Of a stretch of DNA of 64,000 nucleotides, positions 20,239 to 27,344 are shown piece after piece. Numbering within the stretch: position 1 is the first letter of the stretch; each line of letters opens with the position of its first letter. The notes beneath the pieces are model-generated. The model was not told the origin of the DNA. It searched no databases and worked only from the letters and a program-made list of their open reading frames with translations. Made by a program: the position numbers and the translations under genes. Source of the DNA: Pseudomonas massiliensis (GTDB lineage: Bacteria; Pseudomonadota; Gammaproteobacteria; Pseudomonadales; Pseudomonadaceae); the NCBI RefSeq assembly GCF_000826105.1, contig NZ_CCYK01000007.1, forward strand, positions 868,001-932,000. The letters are read 5' to 3'.

Positions 20239-20255
20239 TGCACCGCCCTGGGTCA
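20239..20255 (+). promoter_or_regulatory. Possible NtrC site upstream of nirB
   Basis: TGCACCG-N3-TGGGTCA matches the NtrC consensus TGCACCA-N3-TGGTGCA at 11 of 14 positions and lies about 95 bases before the predicted nirB transcription start. A single copy, read by eye. Confidence 0.4.
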
Positions 20256-20308
20256 TCCAGAGCTTCTGCAGATTGACAGAAGCTCAGAAAAATCAACCGG
20301 TTACGGAT

Positions 20309-20324
20309 TGGCACAGGCGTTGCA
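20309..20324 (+). promoter_or_regulatory. Sigma-54 promoter of nirBD
   Basis: TGGCAC-N5-TTGCA is an exact match to the RpoN -24/-12 core with correct spacing. Transcription should start near 20335, giving a leader of about 168 bases before nirB. It indicates nitrogen-limitation control through NtrC. Confidence 0.85.
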
Positions 20325-20340
20325 AAGTAGGTATCAACAA

Positions 20341-20486
20341 ACCCGGCGCAGCGCCCGGGTGTCATGCGGTCAAAGCCGACCGGCATGGCGGTGGTGAGCA
20401 ACGCGGCTCCCTTACAACACATACCGTGAATACCAGGCAAAGGCGCCTGGAGCTCTCTTGGGCTCCAGGCGCCTTTCTGTTTTTAG
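20341..20486 (+). promoter_or_regulatory. nirB leader: tandem hairpins plus attenuator
   Basis: Hairpin 1 is ACCCGG / CCGGGT (20341-20360). Hairpin 2 is CGGTC-AAAGCC-GACCG (20367-20382), whose six-base loop has A at position 1 and G at position 4, as expected for ANTAR (NasT/NasR) recognition. Next comes a perfect 15-bp terminator stem, AAAGGCGCCTGGAGC with its complement (20439-20453 and 20462-20476), and CTGTTTTTA. The ribosome site and nirB ATG follow. This is a transcription attenuator, most likely read through when NasT is active on nitrate/nitrite. nasS/nasT are not in the window. Confidence 0.75.
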
Positions 20487-20502
20487 CCAAGCGAGGCAGC
20501 CT

Positions 20503-23070
20503 ATGAACTCGATCTTGACCCACACGCCGCGTGAACAGCTGATCGTCGTCGGAAACGGCATGGTTGGCCACCATCTGCTTGAACAGTTGGTACAGCATGG
20601 CGCCACCGCGCGCTTCGACGTCCATGTCTTTGGTGAAGAGCCTCAGCGCGCCTACGACCGGGTGCACCTGTCCGAATACTTCACCGGCAAGGATGCCGAA
20701 ACCCTGGCCATGAATGGCGAGAGCTTTTACCGGGACAACAGCATCCAGGCCCACCACGGCGAGACGGTGCTTGAGATCGACCGGGTCCATCGTGCCGTGG
20801 TCACTGACAAGGGCCGGTACCACTATGACCGCCTGGTGCTGGCCACGGGCTCTTACCCCTTTGTGCCGCCCATTGCCGGCTGCGAGGGCGACGCCCGTCT
20901 GGTGTACCGTACCTTGGGTGACCTCGACCGCATCCGCGCGGCCGCCAGCAGCGCGCGGCGAGGCGTGGTGGTTGGGGGTGGACTGTTGGGGCTGGAGGCG
21001 GCCAATGCATTGAAGTCACTCGGGCTCGAAGCGCATGTGGTGGAGTTCGCGCCGCGGCTGATGCCGGTGCAGCTGGATGCCGAAGGCGGAGCTGCCTTGC
21101 GCGCGCGGATCGAAGCCCTCGGGGTAGGCGTACACCTGTCTCGCGCTACTCAGTGCGTGGAAGCCGGGGAGACTTATCGCTACCGGATGAACTTCGACGG
21201 CGGCGAATGCCTGGAAACCGACCTGATCGTATTTTCCGCCGGTATCCGGCCTCAGGACACCTTGGCGCGTGCGTGCGGCCTGGAGATCGGGCCACGGGGC
21301 GGGGTCGTGATCGACAATGACTGCCGCACCAGTGATCCAGCCATCTTCGCCATCGGCGAGTGCGCCGCCTGGGGCGGCATGGTGTTCGGCCTGGTCGCCC
21401 CTGGCTACACCATGGCGCGCAACCTGGCCGGCCTGTTGACCGAAACCGCAAGCGGCAGCTTCAGCGGCGCGGACATGTCCACCAAGCTCAAGCTGCTGGG
21501 GGTCGACGTGGGCTCCATCGGCGACGCACACGCAGCTACCCCAGGGGCCCGCAGCTACCGCTTCATCGACGAGGCCACCGCCAGCTATCGTCGTCTGGTA
21601 GTGGATGCCAGCGGCACAAAGGTGCTCGGCGCCGTATTGGTCGGCGACAACAGCTATTACGACACCTTGCTGCAGTATGCCCAGAATGGCCTGCCATTGC
21701 CGGCGGACCCTGCCAGCCTGATCCTGCCCCGGGGCGAAGCGGCACCGCTGCTGGGTGCCGATGCCTTGCCTGCCACCGCGACCGTATGCTCGTGTCACAA
21801 CGTGAGCAAGGGCGCCATTTGCGCTGCCATCGACGGGGGTTGTGGCGACCTTGGCGCGCTCAAGTGCCAGACCAAGGCAGGCACTGGCTGCGGCGGTTGC
21901 GCCGGCTTGCTCAAGCAGGTGTTCGAGCATGAACTCAGCGCCCGCGGGGTCGCCGTGGACAAGAGCCTGTGCGAGCACTTCCCTTACACCCGCCAGGAGC
22001 TTTACGCCATGGTGCGGGTAGAAGGTATCGAGAGTTTCGAGGCGCTGCATGCCCGCCATGGCCGCGGCAGCCTCGGGTGTGATGTGTGCAAGCCCACGGT
22101 GGGCTCTATCCTGGCCTCCTGCTGGAACCGGCCGATCATGGAGCCTTCGCTGGTACCGCTGCAGGACACCAACGACACCTTCATGGCCAATATGCAGAAG
22201 AACGGTACCTATTCAGTGGTGCCCCGTATTCCTGGTGGCGAGATTACCCCGGACAAGCTTATCGCCATCGGCGCGGTGGCCAAGAAATACGATCTCTATA
22301 CCAAGATCACCGGGGGGCAGCGCATCGACCTCTTCGGCGCCCAGCTTCACGAACTGCCTGACATCTGGGCAGAGCTGATCGACGCTGGCTTCGAAACTGG
22401 GCATGCCTACGGCAAGTCCACGCGCACCGTCAAATCCTGCGTAGGCAGCACCTGGTGCCGCTACGGCGTACAGGACAGCGTCGCCATGGCGCTGCTCATC
22501 GAGGATCGCTACAAGGGCCTGCGCTCGCCCCACAAGCTCAAGTTCGCCGTATCCGGCTGCACCCGGGAATGCGCCGAGGCCCAGAGCAAGGACGTAGGCG
22601 TGATCGCCACGGAAAACGGCTGGAACCTTTACCTGTGCGGCAACGGCGGTATGCGCCCGCGGCATGCCGAGCTGTTCGCCACTGACCTGGATGACCAGAC
22701 CCTCATCCGTTACATCGATCGCTTCCTGATGCTGTACATCCGCACGGCGGACAAGCTGCAGCGGACCTCCGTCTGGCGCGAAAGCCTCGAAGGCGGGCTG
22801 GACTACCTCAAGGCCGTGATCATCGACGACAGCCTCGGGCTGGGGGATGAACTGGAAGCACAAATGCAACTGGTGGTGGATCGCTATGAATGCGAATGGG
22901 CCAATGCCCTGAAAGACCCGGAAAAGCTCAAGCGCTTCCGCACCTTCGTCAACGAGCATCGCGACGACCCGAGCCTGCGCTTCGTGCGCGAGCGCGGCCA
23001 GCGTCGGCCGGCCCGTGCGGATGAAGTCACATTGATCCCTGTCCAGGTTGCCGAGGAGGTGCTGGGATGA
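20503..23070 (+). CDS. nirB: Assimilatory nitrite reductase [NAD(P)H], large subunit
   Basis: NirB reduces nitrite to ammonium using NAD(P)H, FAD, Fe-S clusters and siroheme. 855 residues. It has an N-terminal pyridine-nucleotide oxidoreductase (GNGMVG at 17-22), then a BFD-like [2Fe-2S] segment (Cys429, Cys431, Cys463, Cys466). The sulfite/nitrite reductase half has siroheme/[4Fe-4S] ligands Cys646, Cys652, Cys686 and Cys690. ATG 20503 is used (MNSILTHTPREQ) after GCGAGGCAGCCT. The stop overlaps nirD by four bases. Confidence 0.96.
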   Translation: MNSILTHTPREQLIVVGNGMVGHHLLEQLVQHGATARFDVHVFGEEPQRAYDRVHLSEYFTGKDAETLAMNGESFYRDNSIQAHHGETVLEIDRVHRAVVTDKGRYHYDRLVLATGSYPFVPPIAGCEGDARLVYRTLGDLDRIRAAASSARRGVVVGGGLLGLEAANALKSLGLEAHVVEFAPRLMPVQLDAEGGAALRARIEALGVGVHLSRATQCVEAGETYRYRMNFDGGECLETDLIVFSAGIRPQDTLARACGLEIGPRGGVVIDNDCRTSDPAIFAIGECAAWGGMVFGLVAPGYTMARNLAGLLTETASGSFSGADMSTKLKLLGVDVGSIGDAHAATPGARSYRFIDEATASYRRLVVDASGTKVLGAVLVGDNSYYDTLLQYAQNGLPLPADPASLILPRGEAAPLLGADALPATATVCSCHNVSKGAICAAIDGGCGDLGALKCQTKAGTGCGGCAGLLKQVFEHELSARGVAVDKSLCEHFPYTRQELYAMVRVEGIESFEALHARHGRGSLGCDVCKPTVGSILASCWNRPIMEPSLVPLQDTNDTFMANMQKNGTYSVVPRIPGGEITPDKLIAIGAVAKKYDLYTKITGGQRIDLFGAQLHELPDIWAELIDAGFETGHAYGKSTRTVKSCVGSTWCRYGVQDSVAMALLIEDRYKGLRSPHKLKFAVSGCTRECAEAQSKDVGVIATENGWNLYLCGNGGMRPRHAELFATDLDDQTLIRYIDRFLMLYIRTADKLQRTSVWRESLEGGLDYLKAVIIDDSLGLGDELEAQMQLVVDRYECEWANALKDPEKLKRFRTFVNEHRDDPSLRFVRERGQRRPARADEVTLIPVQVAEEVLG

Positions 23071-23426
23071 GCGCCGTGAACCGTATCCAATCCGCCGAAC
23101 CCGAATGGATCACCCTGTGCCAGGAAGGGGACCTGGTGCCGTTTTCAGGGGTGGTGGCCTGGCACCAGGGTCGCCAGGTCGCGCTCTTCTACCTGCCGGG
23201 GCAGTCGACCGAGCTCTACGCCGTGGACAACCGCGACCCGCGCTCAGGCGCCCAGGTGATCGGTCGTGGCCTGATCGGCGACCTGAGTGGCGAACCCGTG
23301 GTCGCCGCGCCTTTGTACAAGCAGCATTTCAGCTTGCGCGACGGGCGTTGTCTGGAAGATCCGGCCCAGATGCTGAGTACCTGGCCGGTGAGGTTGCGTC
23401 AGGGACGGGTGGAGATCGCCAGCTAG
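23067..23426 (+). CDS. nirD: Nitrite reductase [NAD(P)H], small subunit
   Basis: 119 residues, a Rieske-like beta fold that accompanies NirB. The Cys-x-His cluster ligands of true Rieske proteins are absent (the first site reads VDNRDPRSGA), as usual for NirD, so it has no [2Fe-2S] centre and is probably structural. It starts within the nirB stop codon (ATGA), a translationally coupled pair. Confidence 0.93.
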   Translation: MSAVNRIQSAEPEWITLCQEGDLVPFSGVVAWHQGRQVALFYLPGQSTELYAVDNRDPRSGAQVIGRGLIGDLSGEPVVAAPLYKQHFSLRDGRCLEDPAQMLSTWPVRLRQGRVEIAS

Positions 23427-23479
23427 GCCCCAGATAAGGTTTCGACGCCAGGCATGGCGATCCGAGTAGAATCGGCGCC

Positions 23480-24418
23480 ATGAATCTCGATACCCGAATC
23501 AAATTTCGTCACCTGCTGTGCTTCCTGGAAATCGCCCGTCATGGCAGCTTCGCCAAGGCGGCCGACGCGGTTTCCATCAGCCAGCCGGCCATTTCCAAGA
23601 CCCTCAAGGAGCTCGAGGAGCTCCTGCAGGCGCGTCTGTTCGAGCGCAGCAAAGGAGGCGTGGCCCTGACGCCCGCCGGCGTGCGTTTCATGCGCTACGC
23701 CGGGCCTTGTGTGCAGGCACTGCGCGATGGCGTCAGTACCTTGCGAGACAGCGCCCATGAACCGCCACTGGTACGGGTGGGCGTCCTTTCGACGGTAGAG
23801 AGCCAGTTCATGGCCCAGGTGCTCAGTCTGTTGCACGAGCGTCATGCCTCCCTGGTGGTGAGCGTGGCCACCGGGCCGGGGGCTTATCTGCTGGGGCAGT
23901 TGCACGTGGGGGAACTGGATGTGGTGATCGGCCGCGTGGCCGACAATCCGCAGATCCAGGGGCTGACCTTCGAGCATCTGTACAGCGAGGCCATGACCCT
24001 GGTCGTGCGACCGGGCCATCCGCTCCGGCAGGGGGACGCCACGGACGTCGCTCGGATACCCGCGTTCCCTCTGGTGCTGCCGCTCGCGGGCACCACCATC
24101 CGCAAGCATGCCGACAGCCTGTTCGTGCAGTGCGGCATTGCGCCGTCTGCCCAGCGCCTGGAGACCCTCTCGCCGACCTTGAGCCGTCGTTATGTCTTGG
24201 CCAGCGATGCCATCTGGGTGGCTCCGCGGGATGCAGTGCTCAGCGACGTCCAGCAAGGCGAGCTGTGCGAGCTGCGCTTGGGGGTACGCGAACCTGGTGG
24301 CTCCGTGGGCATCTGCAGCAATGCGGCCTTGCCGTTGTCCTTACCAGGGCAATGGCTCTGCGACGCAGTTCGCGAGGTAGCGGCGAGCTATCGGGACGGC
24401 GAGGAAAACCGTGCCTGA
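23480..24418 (+). CDS. pcaQ: LysR-family regulator, PcaQ-like
   Basis: 312 residues. The winged-helix DNA-binding domain is at about 8-67 (FRHLLCFLEIARHGSFAKAA ... SISQPAISKTLKELEE). The effector domain has GELDVVIGRVADNPQIQGL, which I recognise from PcaQ, the activator of protocatechuate degradation genes. No pca genes lie nearby; it is 53 bases downstream of nirD on the same strand. The gene name rests on recalled similarity, so a different LysR target is possible. Confidence 0.7.
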   Translation: MNLDTRIKFRHLLCFLEIARHGSFAKAADAVSISQPAISKTLKELEELLQARLFERSKGGVALTPAGVRFMRYAGPCVQALRDGVSTLRDSAHEPPLVRVGVLSTVESQFMAQVLSLLHERHASLVVSVATGPGAYLLGQLHVGELDVVIGRVADNPQIQGLTFEHLYSEAMTLVVRPGHPLRQGDATDVARIPAFPLVLPLAGTTIRKHADSLFVQCGIAPSAQRLETLSPTLSRRYVLASDAIWVAPRDAVLSDVQQGELCELRLGVREPGGSVGICSNAALPLSLPGQWLCDAVREVAASYRDGEENRA

Positions 24419-24579
24419 GAGGTAAACAAAATTTCAGCTGCCAAAGGGAAAATCCTTTGGTAGCTTGAACTTATCGGACCTTTGCCTCTCCTATGGCATA
24501 GCCTTTGGTCTGGCCCGCCTGCTAAGCTCGCGGCTTTACTCGACCGCCCTTCGTATGGCGCCCCACACAAGGAAACAGC

Positions 24580-25341
24580 ATGAAACAGCATCGGTTGGCG
24601 GCTGCGATCGCCCTGGTAGGTTTGGTTCTCGCCGGTTGCGACAAGCAAACCAGCAGCGTCGAGCTGAAAACCCCTGCCCAGAAGGCGTCCTACGGGATCG
24701 GCCTGAACATGGGCAAGAGCCTGGCCCAGGAAGGCATGGATGACCTGGACTCCAAGGCAGTAGCCCTGGGCATCGAAGACGCGGTGGGCAAGAAAGAGCA
24801 GAAACTCAAGGACGAGGAGCTGGTCGAGGCCTTCGCTGCGCTGCAGAAGCGCGCGGAGGAGCGGATGACCAAGATGAGCGAGGAGTCCCTGGCCGCCGGC
24901 AAGAAGTTCCTGGAAGAAAACGGCAAGAAGGACGGCGTGGTAACCACGGCCTCCGGCCTGCAGTACCAGGTCGTGCAGAAAGGCGACGGCCCGCAGCCCA
25001 AGCCCACCGACGTGGTGACCGTCCACTACACTGGCAAGCTGATCGACGGCAAGGTATTCGACAGCTCCGTGGAACGCGGCAGCCCCATCGACCTGCCGGT
25101 CAGCGGTGTGATTCCCGGTTGGGTGGAAGGCCTGCAGCTGATGCACGTGGGCGAGAAGATGAAGCTGTTCATCCCGAGCGACCTGGCCTACGGCGCGCAG
25201 AGCCCAAGCCCGACCATCCCGGCCAACTCGGTGCTGGTATTCGACCTGGAACTGATCGGTATCAAGGATCCGGCCAAGGCGGCCGCGAACGAGGACGCCG
25301 AGCAGGCGCCTGAAGACGACGCCGCTGCCAAGAAGCAGTAA
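24580..25341 (+). CDS. FKBP-type peptidyl-prolyl isomerase lipoprotein
   Basis: 253 residues. It has a lipoprotein signal peptide with lipobox LAGC (Cys20), then an FKBP N-terminal dimerisation domain (about 33-135, KASYGIGLNMGKSLAQEG) and a C-terminal FKBP domain (about 140-238, VTVHYTGKLIDGKVFDSSV, IPGWVEGLQLM, YGAQSPSPTIPANSVLVFD). It ends in an acidic/Ala tail. Mip/FkpA-like folding catalyst in the periplasm, membrane-anchored by lipid. A terminator candidate follows. Confidence 0.92.
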   Translation: MKQHRLAAAIALVGLVLAGCDKQTSSVELKTPAQKASYGIGLNMGKSLAQEGMDDLDSKAVALGIEDAVGKKEQKLKDEELVEAFAALQKRAEERMTKMSEESLAAGKKFLEENGKKDGVVTTASGLQYQVVQKGDGPQPKPTDVVTVHYTGKLIDGKVFDSSVERGSPIDLPVSGVIPGWVEGLQLMHVGEKMKLFIPSDLAYGAQSPSPTIPANSVLVFDLELIGIKDPAKAAANEDAEQAPEDDAAAKKQ

Positions 25342-25358
25342 GCCGTTCGCTGTCGACC

Positions 25359-25387
25359 ACGCCCCGCCTGCCGGGGCGTTGTCGTTT
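25359..25387 (+). terminator. Probable terminator after the FKBP gene
   Basis: ACGCCCCG / CGGGGCGT, an 8-bp stem (25359-25366 with 25372-25379) with a 5-base loop, followed by TGTCGTTTC. It starts 18 bases after the stop codon. T-tract imperfect. Confidence 0.55.
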
Positions 25388-25588
25388 CAAGGGCCTGGCA
25401 TGCGTTGGCGGCGTATGGAAGCGAACCCTCAGCCTGGCGGCAAGTCAGAATCCAGAGGGGTTGTATCCGTTTCACGGCCCTGTTATAGGCGTTCGTTTAC
25501 AACGAGATGTGAACGAAAAAACGCCGATTCGACCCTGACCCTTGAGCGCTGGGGCCTGTAGCCCGATCCAGCGCCACTGTTCACATGG

Positions 25589-25611
25589 TTATCCACAAAA
25601 ACTGTGGATAT
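25589..25611. promoter_or_regulatory. Inverted pair of DnaA boxes
   Basis: A perfect DnaA box TTATCCACA (25589-25597) faces TGTGGATAT (25603-25611), an 8-of-9 box on the other strand, with a 5-base gap, forming the palindrome ATCCACA-N5-TGTGGAT. It lies 25 bases upstream of the YkvA-like gene. It may regulate that gene or titrate DnaA. No dnaA/dnaN or AT-rich unwinding region is present, so it is not the main origin. Confidence 0.6.
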
Positions 25612-25635
25612 CCTTCAGACCTGCCCGGAGGCTTC

Positions 25636-26085
25636 ATGAAGGCACCCTTTGGCTTCACCCGCTTTCTTCCCTTGGCCGAGCGCCTGGTTGCCCGTGGTCG
25701 GCTCCCGGCCCTGGCCATTGCCGTGACCCGCAAGATGCGTGGCAAACGCCTGGGCCAGGTGAAAGAGGATATAGCCTTGCTGCAAGCCCTGTGCCTGGCC
25801 TACTGGCGCGGAGAATACCGAGCCGTCAGCACCAAGGCCGTGTTCTCCATCGTTGCCGGCCTGCTGTATTTCGTCAGCCCGATCGACGCGGTGCCGGACT
25901 GGCTGCTAGGCGTGGGCATGCTCGACGACATCGCCGTGTTGGGCTTCGTGATGCGCGTGGTCCAGGCGGAATTGGAACATTTCCGCACCTGGCGCTCCCG
26001 GCAAACTCCGGAAGCGCTGAATGTGGCCGAGCGCGTACCCGAGCAGGTCGCGCCCCTGGAAGGGGAGTACCTGGGCCGTTCCTGA
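25636..26085 (+). CDS. YkvA-like (DUF1232) membrane protein
   Basis: 149 residues. The DUF1232 signature is seen in the span region FSIVAGLLYFVSPIDAVPDWLLG, followed by LDDIAVLGFVMRVV. ATG 25636 is chosen because CCCGGAGGCTTC precedes it; an earlier in-frame ATG at 25585 sits inside the DnaA-box palindrome. The function of the family is unknown. It lies downstream of the FKBP gene, as I recall in P. aeruginosa. Confidence 0.82.
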   Translation: MKAPFGFTRFLPLAERLVARGRLPALAIAVTRKMRGKRLGQVKEDIALLQALCLAYWRGEYRAVSTKAVFSIVAGLLYFVSPIDAVPDWLLGVGMLDDIAVLGFVMRVVQAELEHFRTWRSRQTPEALNVAERVPEQVAPLEGEYLGRS

Positions 26086-26204
26086 GGGGGCGACAGTCAC
26101 GTATGTCGGCCCGGCGCTGCGTGGTGCTCCTCGCCAGCGCCGGCGCTGTTAAGATGTCCCTTCTGTCGTCATCGGGCCGCTGGCCGGTTTCCAGGAGGGT
26201 TTCA

Positions 26205-26306
26205 ATGACATTCCCAGGTCAAGCGCAGGTCGCTCAACCGGAACGCGCGCTGCGCGTCGTCGCGCTATGCGCCATCCTTGGCGTGGAGGGCGAAGGATGC
26301 CGGTGA
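26205..26306 (+). CDS. Small ORF (33 residues) overlapping the next gene
   Basis: ATG 26205 has a near-ideal ribosome site (CCAGGAGGGTTTCA). The frame runs 33 codons (MTFPGQAQVAQPERALRVVA... ending EGCR) to a stop at 26306, overlapping the start of the following gene at 26297 by ten bases in a different frame. It could be a leader peptide coupling translation or a small protein. No family recognised. Confidence 0.4.
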   Translation: MTFPGQAQVAQPERALRVVALCAILGVEGEGCR

Positions 26307-26677
26307 GGATCAGCCGACAGCACTGGGATGAGCTACTCAGCGAACTGGACGTGGCGCGCCGCCAGCGGCACTTGCTTACCTATCGCGCGCTACTGGAGCG
26401 GTTGCAACTGCCCACCCCCGCCATGCAGACACTTACCGCTGCCCTGGAACATCTGGCCATGCTCGATGCTCGGGCCGAACAGCCCTTGCGCAGCTCCCTG
26501 GTGATCAGCCAGGGCGCCAGCCGCCTGCCACGTACCGGTTTTTTCGAGTGCGTGGAGCGCCTGGGCCGGTTTTCCGGCCCGGTGGATGGCGTGGCCGCCG
26601 CGTCCTGGCATGCCTCCGAAGTGGCGCGGGTATTCGAGTACAGCTATCCAGGGGCCTACCACGCCGACCCCTCGTAG
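26297..26677 (+). CDS. Conserved hypothetical protein
   Basis: 126 residues, soluble and mostly helical by composition (RISRQHWDELLSELDVARRQ, then a leucine-rich helix region and FSGPVDGVAAASWHASEVARVFEYSYP at the C-terminus). No catalytic motif recognised. ATG 26297 has GGAGGGCGAAGG just upstream, inside the small ORF at 26205. It lies between the YkvA-like gene and a decayed REP transposase. Confidence 0.65.
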   Translation: MPVRISRQHWDELLSELDVARRQRHLLTYRALLERLQLPTPAMQTLTAALEHLAMLDARAEQPLRSSLVISQGASRLPRTGFFECVERLGRFSGPVDGVAAASWHASEVARVFEYSYPGAYHADPS

Positions 26678-26735
26678 CTTGGCGGCGCGTGTCCTGGACG
26701 ACCAGCATGCTCCGTCGCCGCCAAGAGCGGGCTAC
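26678..26735. repeat. Inverted REP pair beside the RAYT remnant
   Basis: CTTGGCGGCG (26678-26687) and CGCCGCCAAG (26716-26725) form a perfect 10-bp inverted repeat with a 28-base spacer, each with a flanking TAGC-type end (GTAG / GGGCTAC). This is the usual form of a REPIN, the element mobilised by RAYT transposases, and it abuts the 3' end of one. Confidence 0.6.
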
Positions 26736-27190
26736 AGGGCCAGCCAGCACCCATCCCACATTGGATAATCGCCGACCCGGCGTACCAGGCCGGCGCGTAA
26801 CGGGTTGGCGACGATATAGCGAGCCGCCTGGCGTAGGGCGTGTTCTGAACGCAACGCGCTATCGTGTAACCCTTTTGCCACAGCTTCCCCGTGCGCCCCA
26901 CGCCTCGGTCGTAGCCTTGGGTGGAACGCGATTTGAATCGACCCACGACACTACCAAGATCGCGGTTTCGTAGGGAGAACAACCAGTGCAGATGGTCAGG
27001 CATGACCACCCAGGCGTAGGTGGCGACGTCCGATCTCCTGATCGGCGGCCCTGAGAGCTTCGATCACAGGCCTGGCCTGAAACCAGTCCATGAAGCGCGC
27101 GAGGCGCTTGTCCGTGGTGATGGTAATCAGATACGCACGGCCAATCTCAGAAAAACGACCGTGCCTGAGCGTATGAGTGCGATAAGCCAT
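26732..27190 (-). pseudogene. REP-associated tyrosine transposase (RAYT), two frameshifts
   Basis: Reading leftward from ATG 27190: MAYRTHTLRHGRFSEIGRAY ... then after a frameshift near 27020 the Y1 transposase HUH motif VVMPDHLHWL ... WQKGY, and after a second frameshift near 26865 the C-terminal ARYIVANPLRAGLV ... MWD. Both shifts look like single-base losses. Restoring them would give about 153 residues, the RAYT length, with a stop at 26732-26734. RAYTs move or maintain REP sequences. This copy is inactive unless the indels are sequencing errors. Confidence 0.8.
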
Positions 27191-27344
27191 TGTGAGCCTT
27201 CCTGGCGGATGTACAGAAAGGGTATTGCCTGAACGCCGACGCGCTCACAGATCATTTGTTTCCGGGTTTGATTGAGACCCCACCGCGGCCGGTGGCGGCG
27301 GGGCATGGCTTGGTGTCAGACCCGGTCGCGGCCAAGGCCGGCTG
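27191..27344. other. Spacer between RAYT remnant and the EAL/GGDEF gene
   Basis: 154 bases without a gene. It ends in a REP-like sequence, TCGCGGCCAAGGCCGGCTGCTAC (27326-27348, imperfect palindrome around GCGGCC/GGCCGGC), which runs into the 3' end of the neighbouring gene and contains its stop codon. Confidence 0.4.

Noticed and set aside
24438..24463. Hairpin CTGCCAAAGG / CCTTTGGTAG after the LysR gene as a terminator
   Set aside because: No T-tract on the plus strand after the stem; left uncalled.
25342..25635. Chromosomal replication origin
   Set aside because: Only two DnaA boxes, no dnaA/dnaN/rpmH neighbours and no AT-rich unwinding element.
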